Assembly (NCBI GenBank): GCA_945861565.1 | Contig: CAMAUY010000021.1 | Coordinates: 1-61,766 of the forward strand | Direction: 5' to 3' | Origin: Akkermansia muciniphila | GTDB lineage: Bacteria > Verrucomicrobiota > Verrucomicrobiia > Limisphaerales > UBA9464 | DNA: 61,766 nt | Shown here: positions 53,204-61,766 of the stretch, one piece after another | How the letters are laid out: every line of letters starts with the position of its first letter | Numbering within the stretch: position 1 is the first letter of the stretch | Made by a program: the position numbers and the translations under genes | The notes under the pieces: generated by a model | What the model saw: the letters and a program-made list of their open reading frames with translations, nothing else | Told to the model about the DNA's origin: nothing | The model's database searches: none

Positions 53204-54478
53204 ATGCTTCATTCGATTGACCGGCGCAATCTACTGAAACTCGCCGCACTGACAGCGGGAGTCACGATGACCGGCGGATTGTCCACCGGATGCCGCACGG
53301 CGCCTGCAGCCGCTCCGGCAAACCGGTCGGTGAAGCCGCGGAGATTCTTCTTCACCTCGCAGGGCAAGACTGCCGTCTTGAGCGCCGACGGCACGGGCCT
53401 GCGATATTTCAATTTCACGGTGCCCGATCAGGAAACGTGGCAGCCGGGACCGTTTCTCTCGGACGGCCACCGGGTGATATTCCTGAGCATGGAAGCGCGA
53501 CGGGATGGTCCGGGACGCCCGTTCGAAGAATTCTATACTCAAACGCCCACCCATCTTTGGATTTACGATCTGGGGCGCGATTCGCTCACCGAGATTGCCA
53601 ACAAGGAGCGCTTGGCAGTCTTCTATACGCCCGCGTTGCTCGTGAGCGACCGTCGAATTCTGGTCCAGGTGGTGCGGAACAAGGTAGGGCAAATCTTCAG
53701 TATGAATCTGGACGGAAGCGATGCCCGTGAGTTCACCCGAGCGGGCGAGGGACTGCCCTACGGCCTAAGCATGAGTCCGGATGGGCGGCGGGTGGCTTTT
53801 CATCTCGCCAGCCCTCAGGGTTACCAAGTCTGGACCAGTGATGCGGACGGTTCGGGTCGGATTAAAGTGGCGGCCCATCCGGACCATCTCTATTTCGGTA
53901 CCAGCTGGTCGCCCGACGGACAATGGATTCTATATCAGGACTGTCAATTTCGCCACGATCCGGGGCATGAAGGGGCGGACATTTGCATCGGGCGGGCGGA
54001 CGGCACGGAACACCGCGTCTTGACCGAAGGGCAGTCCCATTGGTTTGCAGCGACGTACGGAAATCCGCAGAATCGCGGGAGTGGCTCGAACATGGCCTCC
54101 TGGACCCAGGACGGCCAGATCCTGTTCTCTCGAAAACTGCCGGGTTCGAAGGTGGCCTGGGAATATCAGGCCAATCGCCCCGACACCGACCACTTCAATC
54201 GCGACTTCAAACCGGAGCTTGCCCGTGGCGGGACCGAGATCTGTCGACTCAATCCGCAAACGGGGACAATGACGCCGTTAACTCGGAATGACCCTCCCAC
54301 CTGGGATTTCCGAATGAGCGAGTCCCCGGACGGGAAAGAGATTGTGTTCTGTCGCGCGGACACCGGCGATGTAGCATCCATTTGGGTGATGAATCGGGAC
54401 GGCACGAATCAGCGACGCGCAACACGGGGCCTGGATGACAAGGGAGCGGATCACCCGCGATGGTTACCGATCGGTTAA
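53204..54478 (+). CDS. TolB-like beta-propeller lipoprotein, Tat-type leader
   Basis: The 424-residue protein begins with DRRNLLKLAALTAGVTMTGG and a lipobox-like GLSTGC, so a Tat/lipoprotein leader is likely. Propeller repeats of the WD40-like/PD40 type follow (GLSMSPDGRRVAFHLAS, GTSWSPDGQWILYQD, MASWTQDGQILFSRKLP, RMSESPDGKEIVFCRAD). Resembles oligogalacturonate-lyase-like or TolB-like propellers. AAGGAG at 53183-53188 may be the ribosome site, though 15 bases from the ATG. The stop overlaps the convergent nifS stop by 4 bases. Confidence 0.75.
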   Translation: MLHSIDRRNLLKLAALTAGVTMTGGLSTGCRTAPAAAPANRSVKPRRFFFTSQGKTAVLSADGTGLRYFNFTVPDQETWQPGPFLSDGHRVIFLSMEARRDGPGRPFEEFYTQTPTHLWIYDLGRDSLTEIANKERLAVFYTPALLVSDRRILVQVVRNKVGQIFSMNLDGSDAREFTRAGEGLPYGLSMSPDGRRVAFHLASPQGYQVWTSDADGSGRIKVAAHPDHLYFGTSWSPDGQWILYQDCQFRHDPGHEGADICIGRADGTEHRVLTEGQSHWFAATYGNPQNRGSGSNMASWTQDGQILFSRKLPGSKVAWEYQANRPDTDHFNRDFKPELARGGTEICRLNPQTGTMTPLTRNDPPTWDFRMSESPDGKEIVFCRADTGDVASIWVMNRDGTNQRRATRGLDDKGADHPRWLPIG

Positions 54479-55746
54479 GCGACGACGGATTCCTTATTGG
54501 CGGCAGCGAGGTCCGCTTCGTGCTTCTGGCGTGCCGCTTCGATATCGTAGTCTTCGTTATCTGTGTGGCCTGGATGTAACGGCGAAATGTCGCGTAATTT
54601 CTGGATAATTCGCGGCAAATGTTCGATCAGATAATCAATCTCGGCATCATCATTATAGATGCCCAAGCTGAATCGGACGCTACCGCGGGCCCGCATCGGC
54701 GGGAGACCCATCGCGGTGAGAACGTGGGAGGGATCCAGCGAACCCGTCGTGCACGCACTACCACTGGAGGCGCAGATTCCCAGGCCGTCCAGCAAGAGCA
54801 GGATTGCTTCGGCCTCGACAAAATCGAAGGCGATGTTGGAGGTGTTCGGCAGCCGATGGTCTTTGTTGCCGTTGCGGACGGTGTTCGGAATGTTGGAGAG
54901 AATGAAGTTCTCCAGGCGGTCGCGCAGGCCACGTACGCGGGTATTCTCGTCGTGAAGGGAATTGACGGCGAGCTCAGCCGCACGCCCAAACCCGACAATA
55001 CCCGCGACATTTTCCGTGCCGCCGCGGCGACCGCGTTCCTGATGGCCACCGATCAGGTAGGATTGAAACCTAGTGCGCTTCCTGATATATAGCATGCCAA
55101 TGCCTTTCGGGGCATGCAATTTGTGAGCACTCAAGCTGAGCAGGTCGACCCCAAGCTCCTTGACATCGAGATGAAGCTTGCCCGGCACTTGCACGGCATC
55201 GGTGTGGAAAAGGACACCCTTGGACCGACATAACGCGGCAATCTCCGCGATCGGAAATAGAACCCCAGTCTCGTTGTTGGCCATCATTACCGAGACGATT
55301 GCGGTATCCGGTCGGATTGATTTTTCGAGCAGATGAAGATCGAGCAGGCCGTCGCTTTCGACGGGGAGATAGGTAACATCTACACCGCGTCGCTGCAGGA
55401 ACTCTCCAAAATTGATATTGGCGGAATGTTCGACGCGAGTGGTAATCACGTGCTTCCGGCCCGGATTCATGTAAAGGGCGGAGTGGATCGCGGCGTTGTT
55501 CGATTCCGTGCCGCAGCTGGTGAACACCACCTCCTTGGGATCGGCCTTAATCAGGGCGGCGACTTTTTCCCGCGCTTTTTCGACATGTTCATGGACCTGG
55601 GCTCCGAAGCCGTAGGCACTCGAGGGATTCCCCCAGAACTCACGCAAGAAGGGGATCATCACGTCCACCACTTCCGGAGCAACCCGGGTCGTAGCGTTGT
55701 TGTCGAAATAATAAACCGGCTTGGCAGACGTCATAGGCTGAATCAA
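54475..55746 (-). CDS. nifS: cysteine desulfurase (NifS/IscS)
   Basis: The 423-residue fold-type I PLP enzyme shows YFDNNATTRVAPEVVD, the PLP His in RVEHSANINF, NNETGVLFPI, the Schiff-base Lys in LSAHKLHAPKG and the catalytic Cys in SGSACTTGS. It moves sulfur from cysteine to Fe-S assembly, needed by the neighbouring CysI. Start could be 55746 or the ATG at 55734. Divergent from the cys operon across 254 bases. Confidence 0.88.
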   Translation of the reverse strand: MIQPMTSAKPVYYFDNNATTRVAPEVVDVMIPFLREFWGNPSSAYGFGAQVHEHVEKAREKVAALIKADPKEVVFTSCGTESNNAAIHSALYMNPGRKHVITTRVEHSANINFGEFLQRRGVDVTYLPVESDGLLDLHLLEKSIRPDTAIVSVMMANNETGVLFPIAEIAALCRSKGVLFHTDAVQVPGKLHLDVKELGVDLLSLSAHKLHAPKGIGMLYIRKRTRFQSYLIGGHQERGRRGGTENVAGIVGFGRAAELAVNSLHDENTRVRGLRDRLENFILSNIPNTVRNGNKDHRLPNTSNIAFDFVEAEAILLLLDGLGICASSGSACTTGSLDPSHVLTAMGLPPMRARGSVRFSLGIYNDDAEIDYLIEHLPRIIQKLRDISPLHPGHTDNEDYDIEAARQKHEADLAAANKESVVA

Positions 55747-55943
55747 AAAATCGCGACCGACTGGATGCCCACCGATACCTCGCAGCAGCGGTTGTAGAAA
55801 AGGCTAAACTCGCCTGAGTCCTCCCTCCCTCGGCCCCGGGTCGCAGGCGAGGCCACCCCCGCATGCTTCCGGCGTAGGGTAGTGGGGCACCCGGAGCGCG
55901 CAAGACCGCAAATCCCATCTCCCTATTCTTACCTCCTTTCCGT

Positions 55944-55971
55944 TTGACACCCCTTCAATTCTTGATAACAT
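55944..55971 (+). promoter_or_regulatory. sigma70-type promoter of the cysIHDN operon
   Basis: TTGACA (55944-55949) and TAACAT (55966-55971) are separated by 16 bases and lie 30 bases upstream of the cysI ATG. This is the best consensus-like promoter seen in the window. Confidence 0.7.
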
Positions 55972-55978
55972 GCCTAAG

Positions 55979-55995
55979 TTGACTGTTTTAGTCAA
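55979..55995 (+). promoter_or_regulatory. palindromic operator before cysI
   Basis: A perfect inverted repeat TTGACT-GTTTT-AGTCAA lies between the -10 box and the start codon at 56001, a position suited to repression. A sulfur-responsive Rrf2/CymR-like or other dimeric regulator could bind it; the regulator is not in the window. Confidence 0.6.
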
Positions 55996-56000
55996 GATTT

Positions 56001-57698
56001 ATGTCTGAGACCATTCAATCTCCAGTTATTCGTTCCAAACCTACTCGAAATGAAGAGCTTAAAGAAGCAATTCCCACCTTGGCTGGGAATCTGGCGACCA
56101 CGTTGAACGACCCTACGGCGGCGTGTTTTTCTACGGATGACGAACAGTTCCTTAAGTTCCACGGTATCTATCAGCAGGACGATCGCGATACGCGGAAGGT
56201 GGGTAAGCAGTACATTTGGATGGTTCGCGGCCGAATTCCAGGGGGCGTGCTTTCGTCCCCGGGGTACCTCAAGTACGATGAGTTGGCCAGCCGGCATGGC
56301 AATCAGACCTTGAGAATTACGTCTCGCCAGAGTTTTCAGTTCCATGGTGTGGTCAAGTCCGGTCTAGGCCCATTGATGCGGGAATTGAACCTGGCGATGA
56401 TGGACACTCTGGCGGCCTGCGGTGACGTGAACCGCAACGTTATGGCCCCACCGGTTCCGGCGCGGTCCGAACTGCACGCCGAGGTGCTGAAGGATGCCAT
56501 GCGCATTTCCCTCGCCCTGCTGCCCAAAACGAGCGCCTACCATTCGATTTGGGTGGACGGAGTGCAACTCAATCTGGAATCGGTTGCCAACAAGGAATTC
56601 GTCGACCCGTTGTACGGCCGGACCTACCTGCCCCGGAAGTTCAAGATTGCCTTTGCGGTTCCGCCCGTCAATGACACGGATTTATTTACGAATGATATCG
56701 GCTATATTGCCATTGAAGCCGATGGAAAACTGATCGGATATAATATTGCCGCTGGCGGTGGCCTCGGGCGCAGTCATGGCAATGAGCAAACTTATCCTCG
56801 CCTCGCGGATGTGGTCGGATTCGTCACTCGGGAACAGTTGGTGGATGTTTCCAAGGCGGTCCTGACCGTGCATCGAGACTTTGGCGACCGAACGAACCGC
56901 AAGCATGCCCGCTTAAAGTACGTGTTAGAGGAACGGGGTGTGGCGTGGTTCCAAGAGGAGCTCACCGCCCGCTTGGGCTATAGCCTGCCGGCGGAGCGTC
57001 CGTTCCAATTTACACGCCAGGGAGATCATTTTGGCTGGGCGAAGGCAACCGACGGAAAGGGATTTCTCGGGCTTTACGTGGAGACAGGACGGATCAAGGA
57101 CACGCCTGGCTATGAGTTGAAGACTGCGCTCCGGAAAATCGCGACGGATTACGCGGTGCAATTCCGGCTGACGCCATCGCAAAACGTGGTGTTGGCCCAT
57201 ATTGATCCGGCCCATCAGGCCGCGATCACCGGGATCCTTTCCACCCATGGCATTCCGGTCGAGAACCAGGCGACCGCTTTGCGCCGCGCGTCCATGGCTT
57301 GCCCGGCGCTGCCTACCTGCGGACTATCCCTCGCAGAGAGCGAGCGATACCTTCCCTCATTGATGGGGCAGATCGAGGAACTGCTTCGCGCGATGCAGCT
57401 GGCCGACGAAGAGATCATCATTCGGATGACGGGCTGCCCGAATGGTTGCGCCCGTCCCTACATGGCCGAGATTGGTTTCGTAGGAAAAGCGCCCGGGCGC
57501 TACCAGCTTTACCTTGGAGGCAACGAAGCCTGCACACGCTTAAACCGCCTCTATAGGGACGTGGTTAAGGACGGTGAAATCATTCCCGAACTCCGAAAGT
57601 TGCTGTCCCGATTTATTGAATCGCGGATGGGCGCCGAGCGATTTGGAGATTGGTGCGCGCGGGTGCTATGGAGCGAGACCGCACCTTCGGGAAACTGA
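56001..57698 (+). CDS. cysI: sulfite reductase hemoprotein subunit
   Basis: The 565-residue assimilatory sulfite reductase has two ferredoxin-like half domains (FHGIYQQDDRD, YIWMVRGRIPGGVL, LRITSRQSFQFHGV). The siroheme/4Fe-4S cysteines are in ACPALPTCGLSLAE and TGCPNGCARPY. It reduces sulfite to sulfide. No cysJ flavoprotein is adjacent, so electrons may come from ferredoxin or a distant CysJ. First gene of the cysI-cysH-cysD-cysN run, directly behind a promoter and operator. Confidence 0.9.
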   Translation: MSETIQSPVIRSKPTRNEELKEAIPTLAGNLATTLNDPTAACFSTDDEQFLKFHGIYQQDDRDTRKVGKQYIWMVRGRIPGGVLSSPGYLKYDELASRHGNQTLRITSRQSFQFHGVVKSGLGPLMRELNLAMMDTLAACGDVNRNVMAPPVPARSELHAEVLKDAMRISLALLPKTSAYHSIWVDGVQLNLESVANKEFVDPLYGRTYLPRKFKIAFAVPPVNDTDLFTNDIGYIAIEADGKLIGYNIAAGGGLGRSHGNEQTYPRLADVVGFVTREQLVDVSKAVLTVHRDFGDRTNRKHARLKYVLEERGVAWFQEELTARLGYSLPAERPFQFTRQGDHFGWAKATDGKGFLGLYVETGRIKDTPGYELKTALRKIATDYAVQFRLTPSQNVVLAHIDPAHQAAITGILSTHGIPVENQATALRRASMACPALPTCGLSLAESERYLPSLMGQIEELLRAMQLADEEIIIRMTGCPNGCARPYMAEIGFVGKAPGRYQLYLGGNEACTRLNRLYRDVVKDGEIIPELRKLLSRFIESRMGAERFGDWCARVLWSETAPSGN

Positions 57699-57789
57699 GA
57701 CACCATGGACGGTTCGGGGCGGAAACTTTCCCGGACCTATCGGTACCGGGCTCAGCATTTATGCCCCCGTCACCGTCTTATTTTTTCTT

Positions 57790-58446
57790 ATGACACCGGA
57801 AGAAATTCAACACTGGAACCACGAACTCCGTTCGCAATCACCACTGGAAATTACCCGTTGGGCAGTGAAACGTGCCGCCGGGCGGGCGGTCGTCTCGACG
57901 AACTTCCGTCCCTACGAGGCGGTAATTCTGCATCTTTGCAGCCAGGTGGAGTCGGCGATGCCGGTTTTATGGGCAGATCACGGTTATAATCGGCCGGCCA
58001 CGTACCGTCACGCCGAAGAGTTGCGCAAGCAGCTCACGTTAAACTTGCGGGCGTATGTACCGCGGATGACGGCGGCACACCGCGATGCGATCCTGGGCCC
58101 CATTCCCACGCCGGAGCAGGACGAGGCGTTAAAGGAATTCAGTGCCGTATTCAAACTGGAGCCTTTTCAGCGGGGCATGAAGGAGCTTGCCCCGACCGTC
58201 TGGCTCACGGCGCTGCGCAAGGTACAAAATCTGAATCGCGCCGGTCTCGACATTATCTCTGCGGATCCCAATTTCGGGAGCCTCAAGGTCAGCCCGGTAT
58301 TCCACCTTTCCGACACGGACATGGACAGTTATTTGCAGCGGTGGGGACTGCCGAACGAGTTCGACTATTTCGATCCAGCCAAGGCCGACGAAAAGAGAGA
58401 ATGCGGCTTGCACGTCGCCTGGGGCGGCAAGGCCGTTAAAGGATAA
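57790..58446 (+). CDS. cysH: phosphoadenosine phosphosulfate reductase
   Basis: From the ATG at 57790 the product is 218 residues. It shows a P-loop-like ATP-pyrophosphatase N-terminus (AAGRAVVSTNFRPYEAVIL), SAMPVLWADHGYN, and the catalytic C-terminal ECGLH. The two CC and CxxC pairs of Fe-S-dependent APS reductases are absent, so a thioredoxin-type PAPS reductase is the better reading. That would need an APS kinase, which is not in this window. Sits 91 bases after cysI. Confidence 0.85.
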   Translation: MTPEEIQHWNHELRSQSPLEITRWAVKRAAGRAVVSTNFRPYEAVILHLCSQVESAMPVLWADHGYNRPATYRHAEELRKQLTLNLRAYVPRMTAAHRDAILGPIPTPEQDEALKEFSAVFKLEPFQRGMKELAPTVWLTALRKVQNLNRAGLDIISADPNFGSLKVSPVFHLSDTDMDSYLQRWGLPNEFDYFDPAKADEKRECGLHVAWGGKAVKG

Positions 58447-58503
58447 CCGGCCGCCGGAGCAACCGTACGCACAGTCACTCCGGTCACCCACCCCTTTTTA
58501 GCG

Positions 58504-59406
58504 ATGAATATCTATCACCTGGACCATCTGCAACATCTCGAGACAGAGGCCATACACGTAATGCGCGAGGTTGCGGCCGAATTCGAGCGCCCGGCACTGA
58601 TGTTTTCCGGGGGCAAGGACTCCATCTGTCTGCTACGCTTGGCAGAAAAGGCATTCCGACCTGCAGACATTCCGACGCCGTTCCTTAACGTGGATACGGG
58701 TCATCACTTCCCCGAATTGAACACATTCCGAGATCGGCGGGCCGCTGAGTTGGGAGGTAAATTGATAATCCGCCGAGTGGAAGATGCCATTCGCAACGGC
58801 ATCGCCATCCCGAGTCCGGGCGAAATCAGCCGCAATAAGCTGCAAATTCCCACTCTGCTGGCGGCCATCGAGGAATTCCGTTTTGACTGTTGCATCGGCG
58901 GTGCCCGACGCGATGAGGAAAAGGCCCGGGCGAAGGAACGCTTTTTCAGTTTCCGGGACGCCTTCGGCCAGTGGGATCCAAAAAATCAACGACCTGAAAT
59001 CTGGAATCTGTACAACGGCCGCATCAATCCGGGCGAACACATGCGCGTGTTTCCCCTGAGTAATTGGACTGAAATGGATGTTTGGGAATATATCGGCCAG
59101 GAAAAGCTAGAGGTCCCCACCATTTATTTTAGCCACCGTCGGAATTGCGTCCGCCGTCAGGGCCAATGGCTTCCCGTCAACGACCTGATCCCCCCGAAAC
59201 CGGGCGAGGTAGTCCGGGAACTCGTCGTGCGCGTCCGTACCATCGGAGACATTATCAGCACCGGGTTGGTCGAAAGTCCCGCCGAGTCCGTGGACGACAT
59301 TATCGCGGAGATCGCCGCTGCACGTGTCACCGAGCGTGGTTCCCGAGCGGACGATAAGTCGTCCGAAGCCGCCATGGAAGACCGCAAGAAGCAGGGTTAC
59401 TTCTAA
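58504..59406 (+). CDS. cysD: sulfate adenylyltransferase subunit 2
   Basis: The 300-residue protein carries ALMFSGGKDSICLLRLAEKA (PP-loop SGGKDS), LNVDTGHHFPE, GGARRDEEKARAKERFFSFR and the C-terminal RCVRRQ-like segment. With CysN it forms APS from sulfate and ATP. Length is normal. It ends 37 bases before cysN. Confidence 0.92.
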   Translation: MNIYHLDHLQHLETEAIHVMREVAAEFERPALMFSGGKDSICLLRLAEKAFRPADIPTPFLNVDTGHHFPELNTFRDRRAAELGGKLIIRRVEDAIRNGIAIPSPGEISRNKLQIPTLLAAIEEFRFDCCIGGARRDEEKARAKERFFSFRDAFGQWDPKNQRPEIWNLYNGRINPGEHMRVFPLSNWTEMDVWEYIGQEKLEVPTIYFSHRRNCVRRQGQWLPVNDLIPPKPGEVVRELVVRVRTIGDIISTGLVESPAESVDDIIAEIAAARVTERGSRADDKSSEAAMEDRKKQGYF

Positions 59407-59443
59407 CCTGCCCGGCCGCCCAGAATCCCCTCCGCCCCTCCCC

Positions 59444-60775
59444 ATGTCTACTTCGAGATCACACCCCGCCAATCATCCGGTCGAAATCCTCCGCTTTAAC
59501 ACCTGCGGATCTGTCGACGACGGAAAGTCCACCTTGATCGGACGGCTCCTTTACGATTCCAAGTCGTTGATGGAGGATCAGATTGAGGCGCTGGAACGTT
59601 CGGCCGATATCACGGGCGGAGGTCAGATCAATTTGGCCAATCTGACGGACGGACTCCGGGCGGAGCGTGAACAAGGCATTACGATCGACGTTGCCTATCG
59701 TTACTTCGCCACACCACGGCGCAAGTTTATTGTCGCGGACACCCCCGGCCACGTGCAGTACACGCGCAACATGGTGACGGGTGCCTCAGCCTCCAACCTA
59801 GCCATAGTCTTGGTGGACGCGCGGCAAGGCGTCATCGAGCAGAGCCGGCGGCATACTTATCTCACGTCACTGCTCAGAATACCGCACTTGGTGATCGCGG
59901 TGAACAAGATGGATTTGGTGGGCTGGTCGGAGGAGCGATTCCTGGAGATCCGCGAATCGTTTGAATCCTTCCTCCCATTGCTCGACATCAAGGATGTCAA
60001 ATTCATTCCACTGAGCGCGTTGAATGGGGACAACGTGGTGGACGGTTCGAAGCACACCCCGTGGTATACCGGTCCGAATCTGTTGGGCCATCTCGAGACC
60101 GTGCACATCGGGTCGGATTGGAACTTACACGGGTTTCGTTTTCCGGTGCAGTGGGTAAATCGCCCCAATAACCCGCACGATCCAAGGCTCCACGATTTCC
60201 GCGGATTCAGCGGCCAGATCGCCGGGGGCATTGTCAAAGTGGGCCAGAAAGTGATGATTCTTCCTTCGGGCCTCAAGAGCCGGATCAAGGAGATCTGGAC
60301 GCTCAACGGTTCTCTGCCCGAGGCATTCTGCCCTCAGTCCGTCACGCTGGTTTTAGAGGACGACGTGGATGTGAGTCGGGGCGACTTGATTGTGGGATTA
60401 GATTCCTTGCCGGGGATGAGCACGGAATTGCACGCGCATGTTTGCTGGATGAACCCGCGGCCGCTGCAGCGAGGGCGAAAGTATTTCCTCAAGCACACGA
60501 CCCAAACGCTTCAGGCCATCATCACAGCGTTGGAAAATCGGATAGATATCCATACATTCGAACCCCAGCCCGCACCCGATGAACTCGCTATGAACGATAT
60601 CGGGGAGATTCGGATCACGACGGCGAAGCCGGTAGCCTACGACGGCTATGTCACGAACCGACTGACGGGTTCCTTCATCCTGATCGAGCAGGGTACCAAC
60701 CAAACGGTCGCTGCGGGGATGCTGTTGCCGCCCCAGGAGGCGGTGCGGCCTGAGTACAACGACTTTGCCATCTAG
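59444..60775 (+). CDS. cysN: sulfate adenylyltransferase subunit 1 (GTPase)
   Basis: From the ATG at 59444 the protein has 443 residues. It has GSVDDGKSTLIGRLLYDSK (G1), EREQGITIDVAYRYF (G2), DTPGHVQYTRNM (G3, where most CysN have DTPGHEQY) and NKMDLVGW (G4), with EF-Tu-like beta domains after ~210. No C-terminal APS kinase domain is fused. GTP hydrolysis drives sulfate adenylylation with CysD. An upstream in-frame ATG overlaps cysD and is rejected. Confidence 0.9.
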   Translation: MSTSRSHPANHPVEILRFNTCGSVDDGKSTLIGRLLYDSKSLMEDQIEALERSADITGGGQINLANLTDGLRAEREQGITIDVAYRYFATPRRKFIVADTPGHVQYTRNMVTGASASNLAIVLVDARQGVIEQSRRHTYLTSLLRIPHLVIAVNKMDLVGWSEERFLEIRESFESFLPLLDIKDVKFIPLSALNGDNVVDGSKHTPWYTGPNLLGHLETVHIGSDWNLHGFRFPVQWVNRPNNPHDPRLHDFRGFSGQIAGGIVKVGQKVMILPSGLKSRIKEIWTLNGSLPEAFCPQSVTLVLEDDVDVSRGDLIVGLDSLPGMSTELHAHVCWMNPRPLQRGRKYFLKHTTQTLQAIITALENRIDIHTFEPQPAPDELAMNDIGEIRITTAKPVAYDGYVTNRLTGSFILIEQGTNQTVAAGMLLPPQEAVRPEYNDFAI

Positions 60776-60800
60776 CAGGCAGGTCCTGAGCCGGCACCCA

Positions 60801-60832
60801 GGTTCATGGCCTCAACTCGCATCCATTTTTGG
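60801..60832. repeat. degenerate flank of repeat family 1
   Basis: GGTTCATGGCCTCAACTCGC ATCCATTTTTGGA resembles the flank at 13527-13557 (GGTTCATGGTCCCAATTCAT...CATTTTTGGA). The hairpin arms themselves are missing, so this is a relic just before IS copy C. Confidence 0.45.
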
Positions 60833-60875
60833 AGGTATTCGCTCTCTCCATCAACCGACCGTTGCTTCGCCCTCT

Positions 60876-61766
60876 CCCGTATGGTCAAAAAACTCATGCG
60901 GCATCTCGGTAATAACATTTCAAAAGGCCGCCGAGGCGCTCGCGAGTCTGTATATCCCCTGACAATTCACCGATCCGATCCTCGGGCGCTGGAAACAGGA
61001 TCACGTTGCCCTTGCCTTGGTGATTTCGCTCCGCGTGGAAATGATTCACGTAATTTTCAAGGCAGTGGCGCAGAGATCTTTCTCCGAACAGAATCATTTT
61101 CGACAGGAGCTCGTCCTTTACGGATCGAATCCAGCGTTCGCAATGGGCGTTCAGATTTGGACTCCGCGGCGGCAATGTCACCGCTTTGATGAACACCAGC
61201 ACGTAGTAAGTGATGAGCCCGGCGGAGGTCCAAACTTCGGCGGTGAAGAAATCCACGGCAGCCAAGACCTCGGTGGGTGATCGGATAAATTCCCGCCACG
61301 AAGTCTTCCGCTCCCGATCCGGAGCTGGAAGCAGGCCGTGGCGTTGGAGAACATTGCCAACGGTCTGATGACTGACCTCGTAACCCAAGTTGCTGAGCGC
61401 ACCCACAATCCGGCGATAGCCCCAACTTCGGTTCTCCCGCGCCATCTTGAGGATCAGTTCCTCGATGGAGTTATCCGTATTGGGACGACCGGCGGGTGAG
61501 CGGTTTTTGGACCCGTCGAACTTCTTGGCGACAAGCCTGCGGTGCCAGGCGAGGAGGGTTTCAGGACGAACAATCTACGCCACTTCCTCCAGGGCTTTGC
61601 TGCCGAGACGCAGGCCGATCTCGGCCAAGCTGATTCGCTCCGGGTCCGTGAGCTGTAACCGCCCTTTGATCTGGTTTTTGAGAATCCGGTTCTCCGTCAC
61701 CAGATACTCGTTGCGCAGGAGGAGTTCCTGATCAAGCGAACCGGAGATGGTCGCCAGCATTCGTTT
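60876..61766 (-). mobile_element. IS copy C, cut by the window end
   Basis: The left inverted repeat CCCGTATGGTCAAAAAACTC (60876-60895) and the following sequence match copies A and B. It contains 153 bp missing from copy A (between the CACGTA repeats ending at 61052 and 61205). The right end lies beyond the window, whose last bases fall six or so codons inside the transposase start. Confidence 0.8.
60894..61760 (-). pseudogene. rve/DDE integrase-type transposase, nonsense and internal deletion
   Basis: The N-terminal reading (61760 down to 61575) ends at TAG where copy A has CAG (EEVA then stop, EEVAQIV in A). The rest resumes [20 protein letters not shown] and continues to the C-terminus YYRDAA. 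After YYVLVFI the sequence goes straight to [19 protein letters not shown]; related transposases have a longer stretch there with the second catalytic Asp. So this copy is also defective, though it keeps the last Glu region that copy A lost. Confidence 0.7.

Noticed and set aside
55747-55943. Riboswitch or T-box leader before cysI
   Set aside because: No convincing conserved riboswitch core or antiterminator pairing; the promoter lies close to the start codon, leaving little leader.
1-61766. CRISPR array, rRNA or tRNA genes
   Set aside because: No regularly spaced direct repeats and no tRNA-like cloverleaf with a CCA-type end or conserved rRNA stretch was seen.

Overview
The window looks like chromosomal sequence from a Verrucomicrobiota bacterium, most likely the Pedosphaera/Limisphaerales group. 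This rests on family content: a planctomycete-type cytochrome c/DUF1549/DUF1553 gene paired with DUF1501, a PVC-type propeller dehydrogenase, DUF5069 genes, a formylglycine sulfatase, a type-IV-prepilin-like protein, and several secreted proteins ending in a shared C-terminal module. No rRNA, tRNA, CRISPR array or origin was seen. All assignments are by eye, with no database search.

Layout. 1-9.4 kb: a secreted protein, a GH42-like glycosidase whose translationally coupled partner was cut off by an IS copy, a flavin disulfide reductase, a frameshifted PNPOx-fold gene, and a tract of gene fragments (7.5-8.9 kb). 9.6-21.1 kb: an SDR, a sulfatase, an IS remnant, a C26 amidase, an exported methyltransferase-like protein, a D-threonine-aldolase-like enzyme, a sialidase, a ceramidase-like hydrolase, more fragments and a DUF1348 gene. 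21.2-25.5 kb: a very large dehydrogenase-HEAT-cytochrome c-PmoA fusion. 25.6-26.2 kb: palindromic repeats. 26.3-32.0 kb: a complete yejABEF peptide/oligopeptide ABC transporter operon with proteobacterial style, probably acquired. 32.2-36.8 kb: SDR, PSD1 and DUF1501. 36.9-42.3 kb (minus strand): a galactose-oxidase-like protein, a pseudopilin and two tandem secreted paralogues. 42.5-52.3 kb: an Ig-like secreted protein, then a cupredoxin/PA14 protein, a multicopper oxidase, a DUF1573-cytochrome c, and an RND membrane-fusion protein with its pump. 52.4-54.5 kb: a site-2 protease and a TolB-like propeller lipoprotein. 54.5-60.8 kb: sulfur assimilation, with a cysteine desulfurase divergent from cysI-cysH-cysD-cysN behind a clear promoter/operator. 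The window ends inside a third IS copy, as contigs often do at repeats.

How the genes work together. Sulfatase, sialidase, GH42-like enzyme, ceramidase-like hydrolase and the PSD1/DUF1501 pair fit a degrader of sulfated or complex glycans and other polymers. The cupredoxin-MCO-cytochrome-RND block looks like a periplasmic redox or metal-handling and efflux unit. The cys block supplies sulfide from sulfate for the adjacent cysteine pathway.

The most interesting material is: (i) the C-terminal module shared by five secreted proteins plus one relic; (ii) three families of palindromic or leader repeats, one inserted in frame exactly at a domain junction of the 1332-residue fusion; (iii) the pseudopilin/galactose-oxidase-like/tandem-paralogue cluster; (iv) alternating N- and C-terminal gene fragments that look like serial deletion scars.
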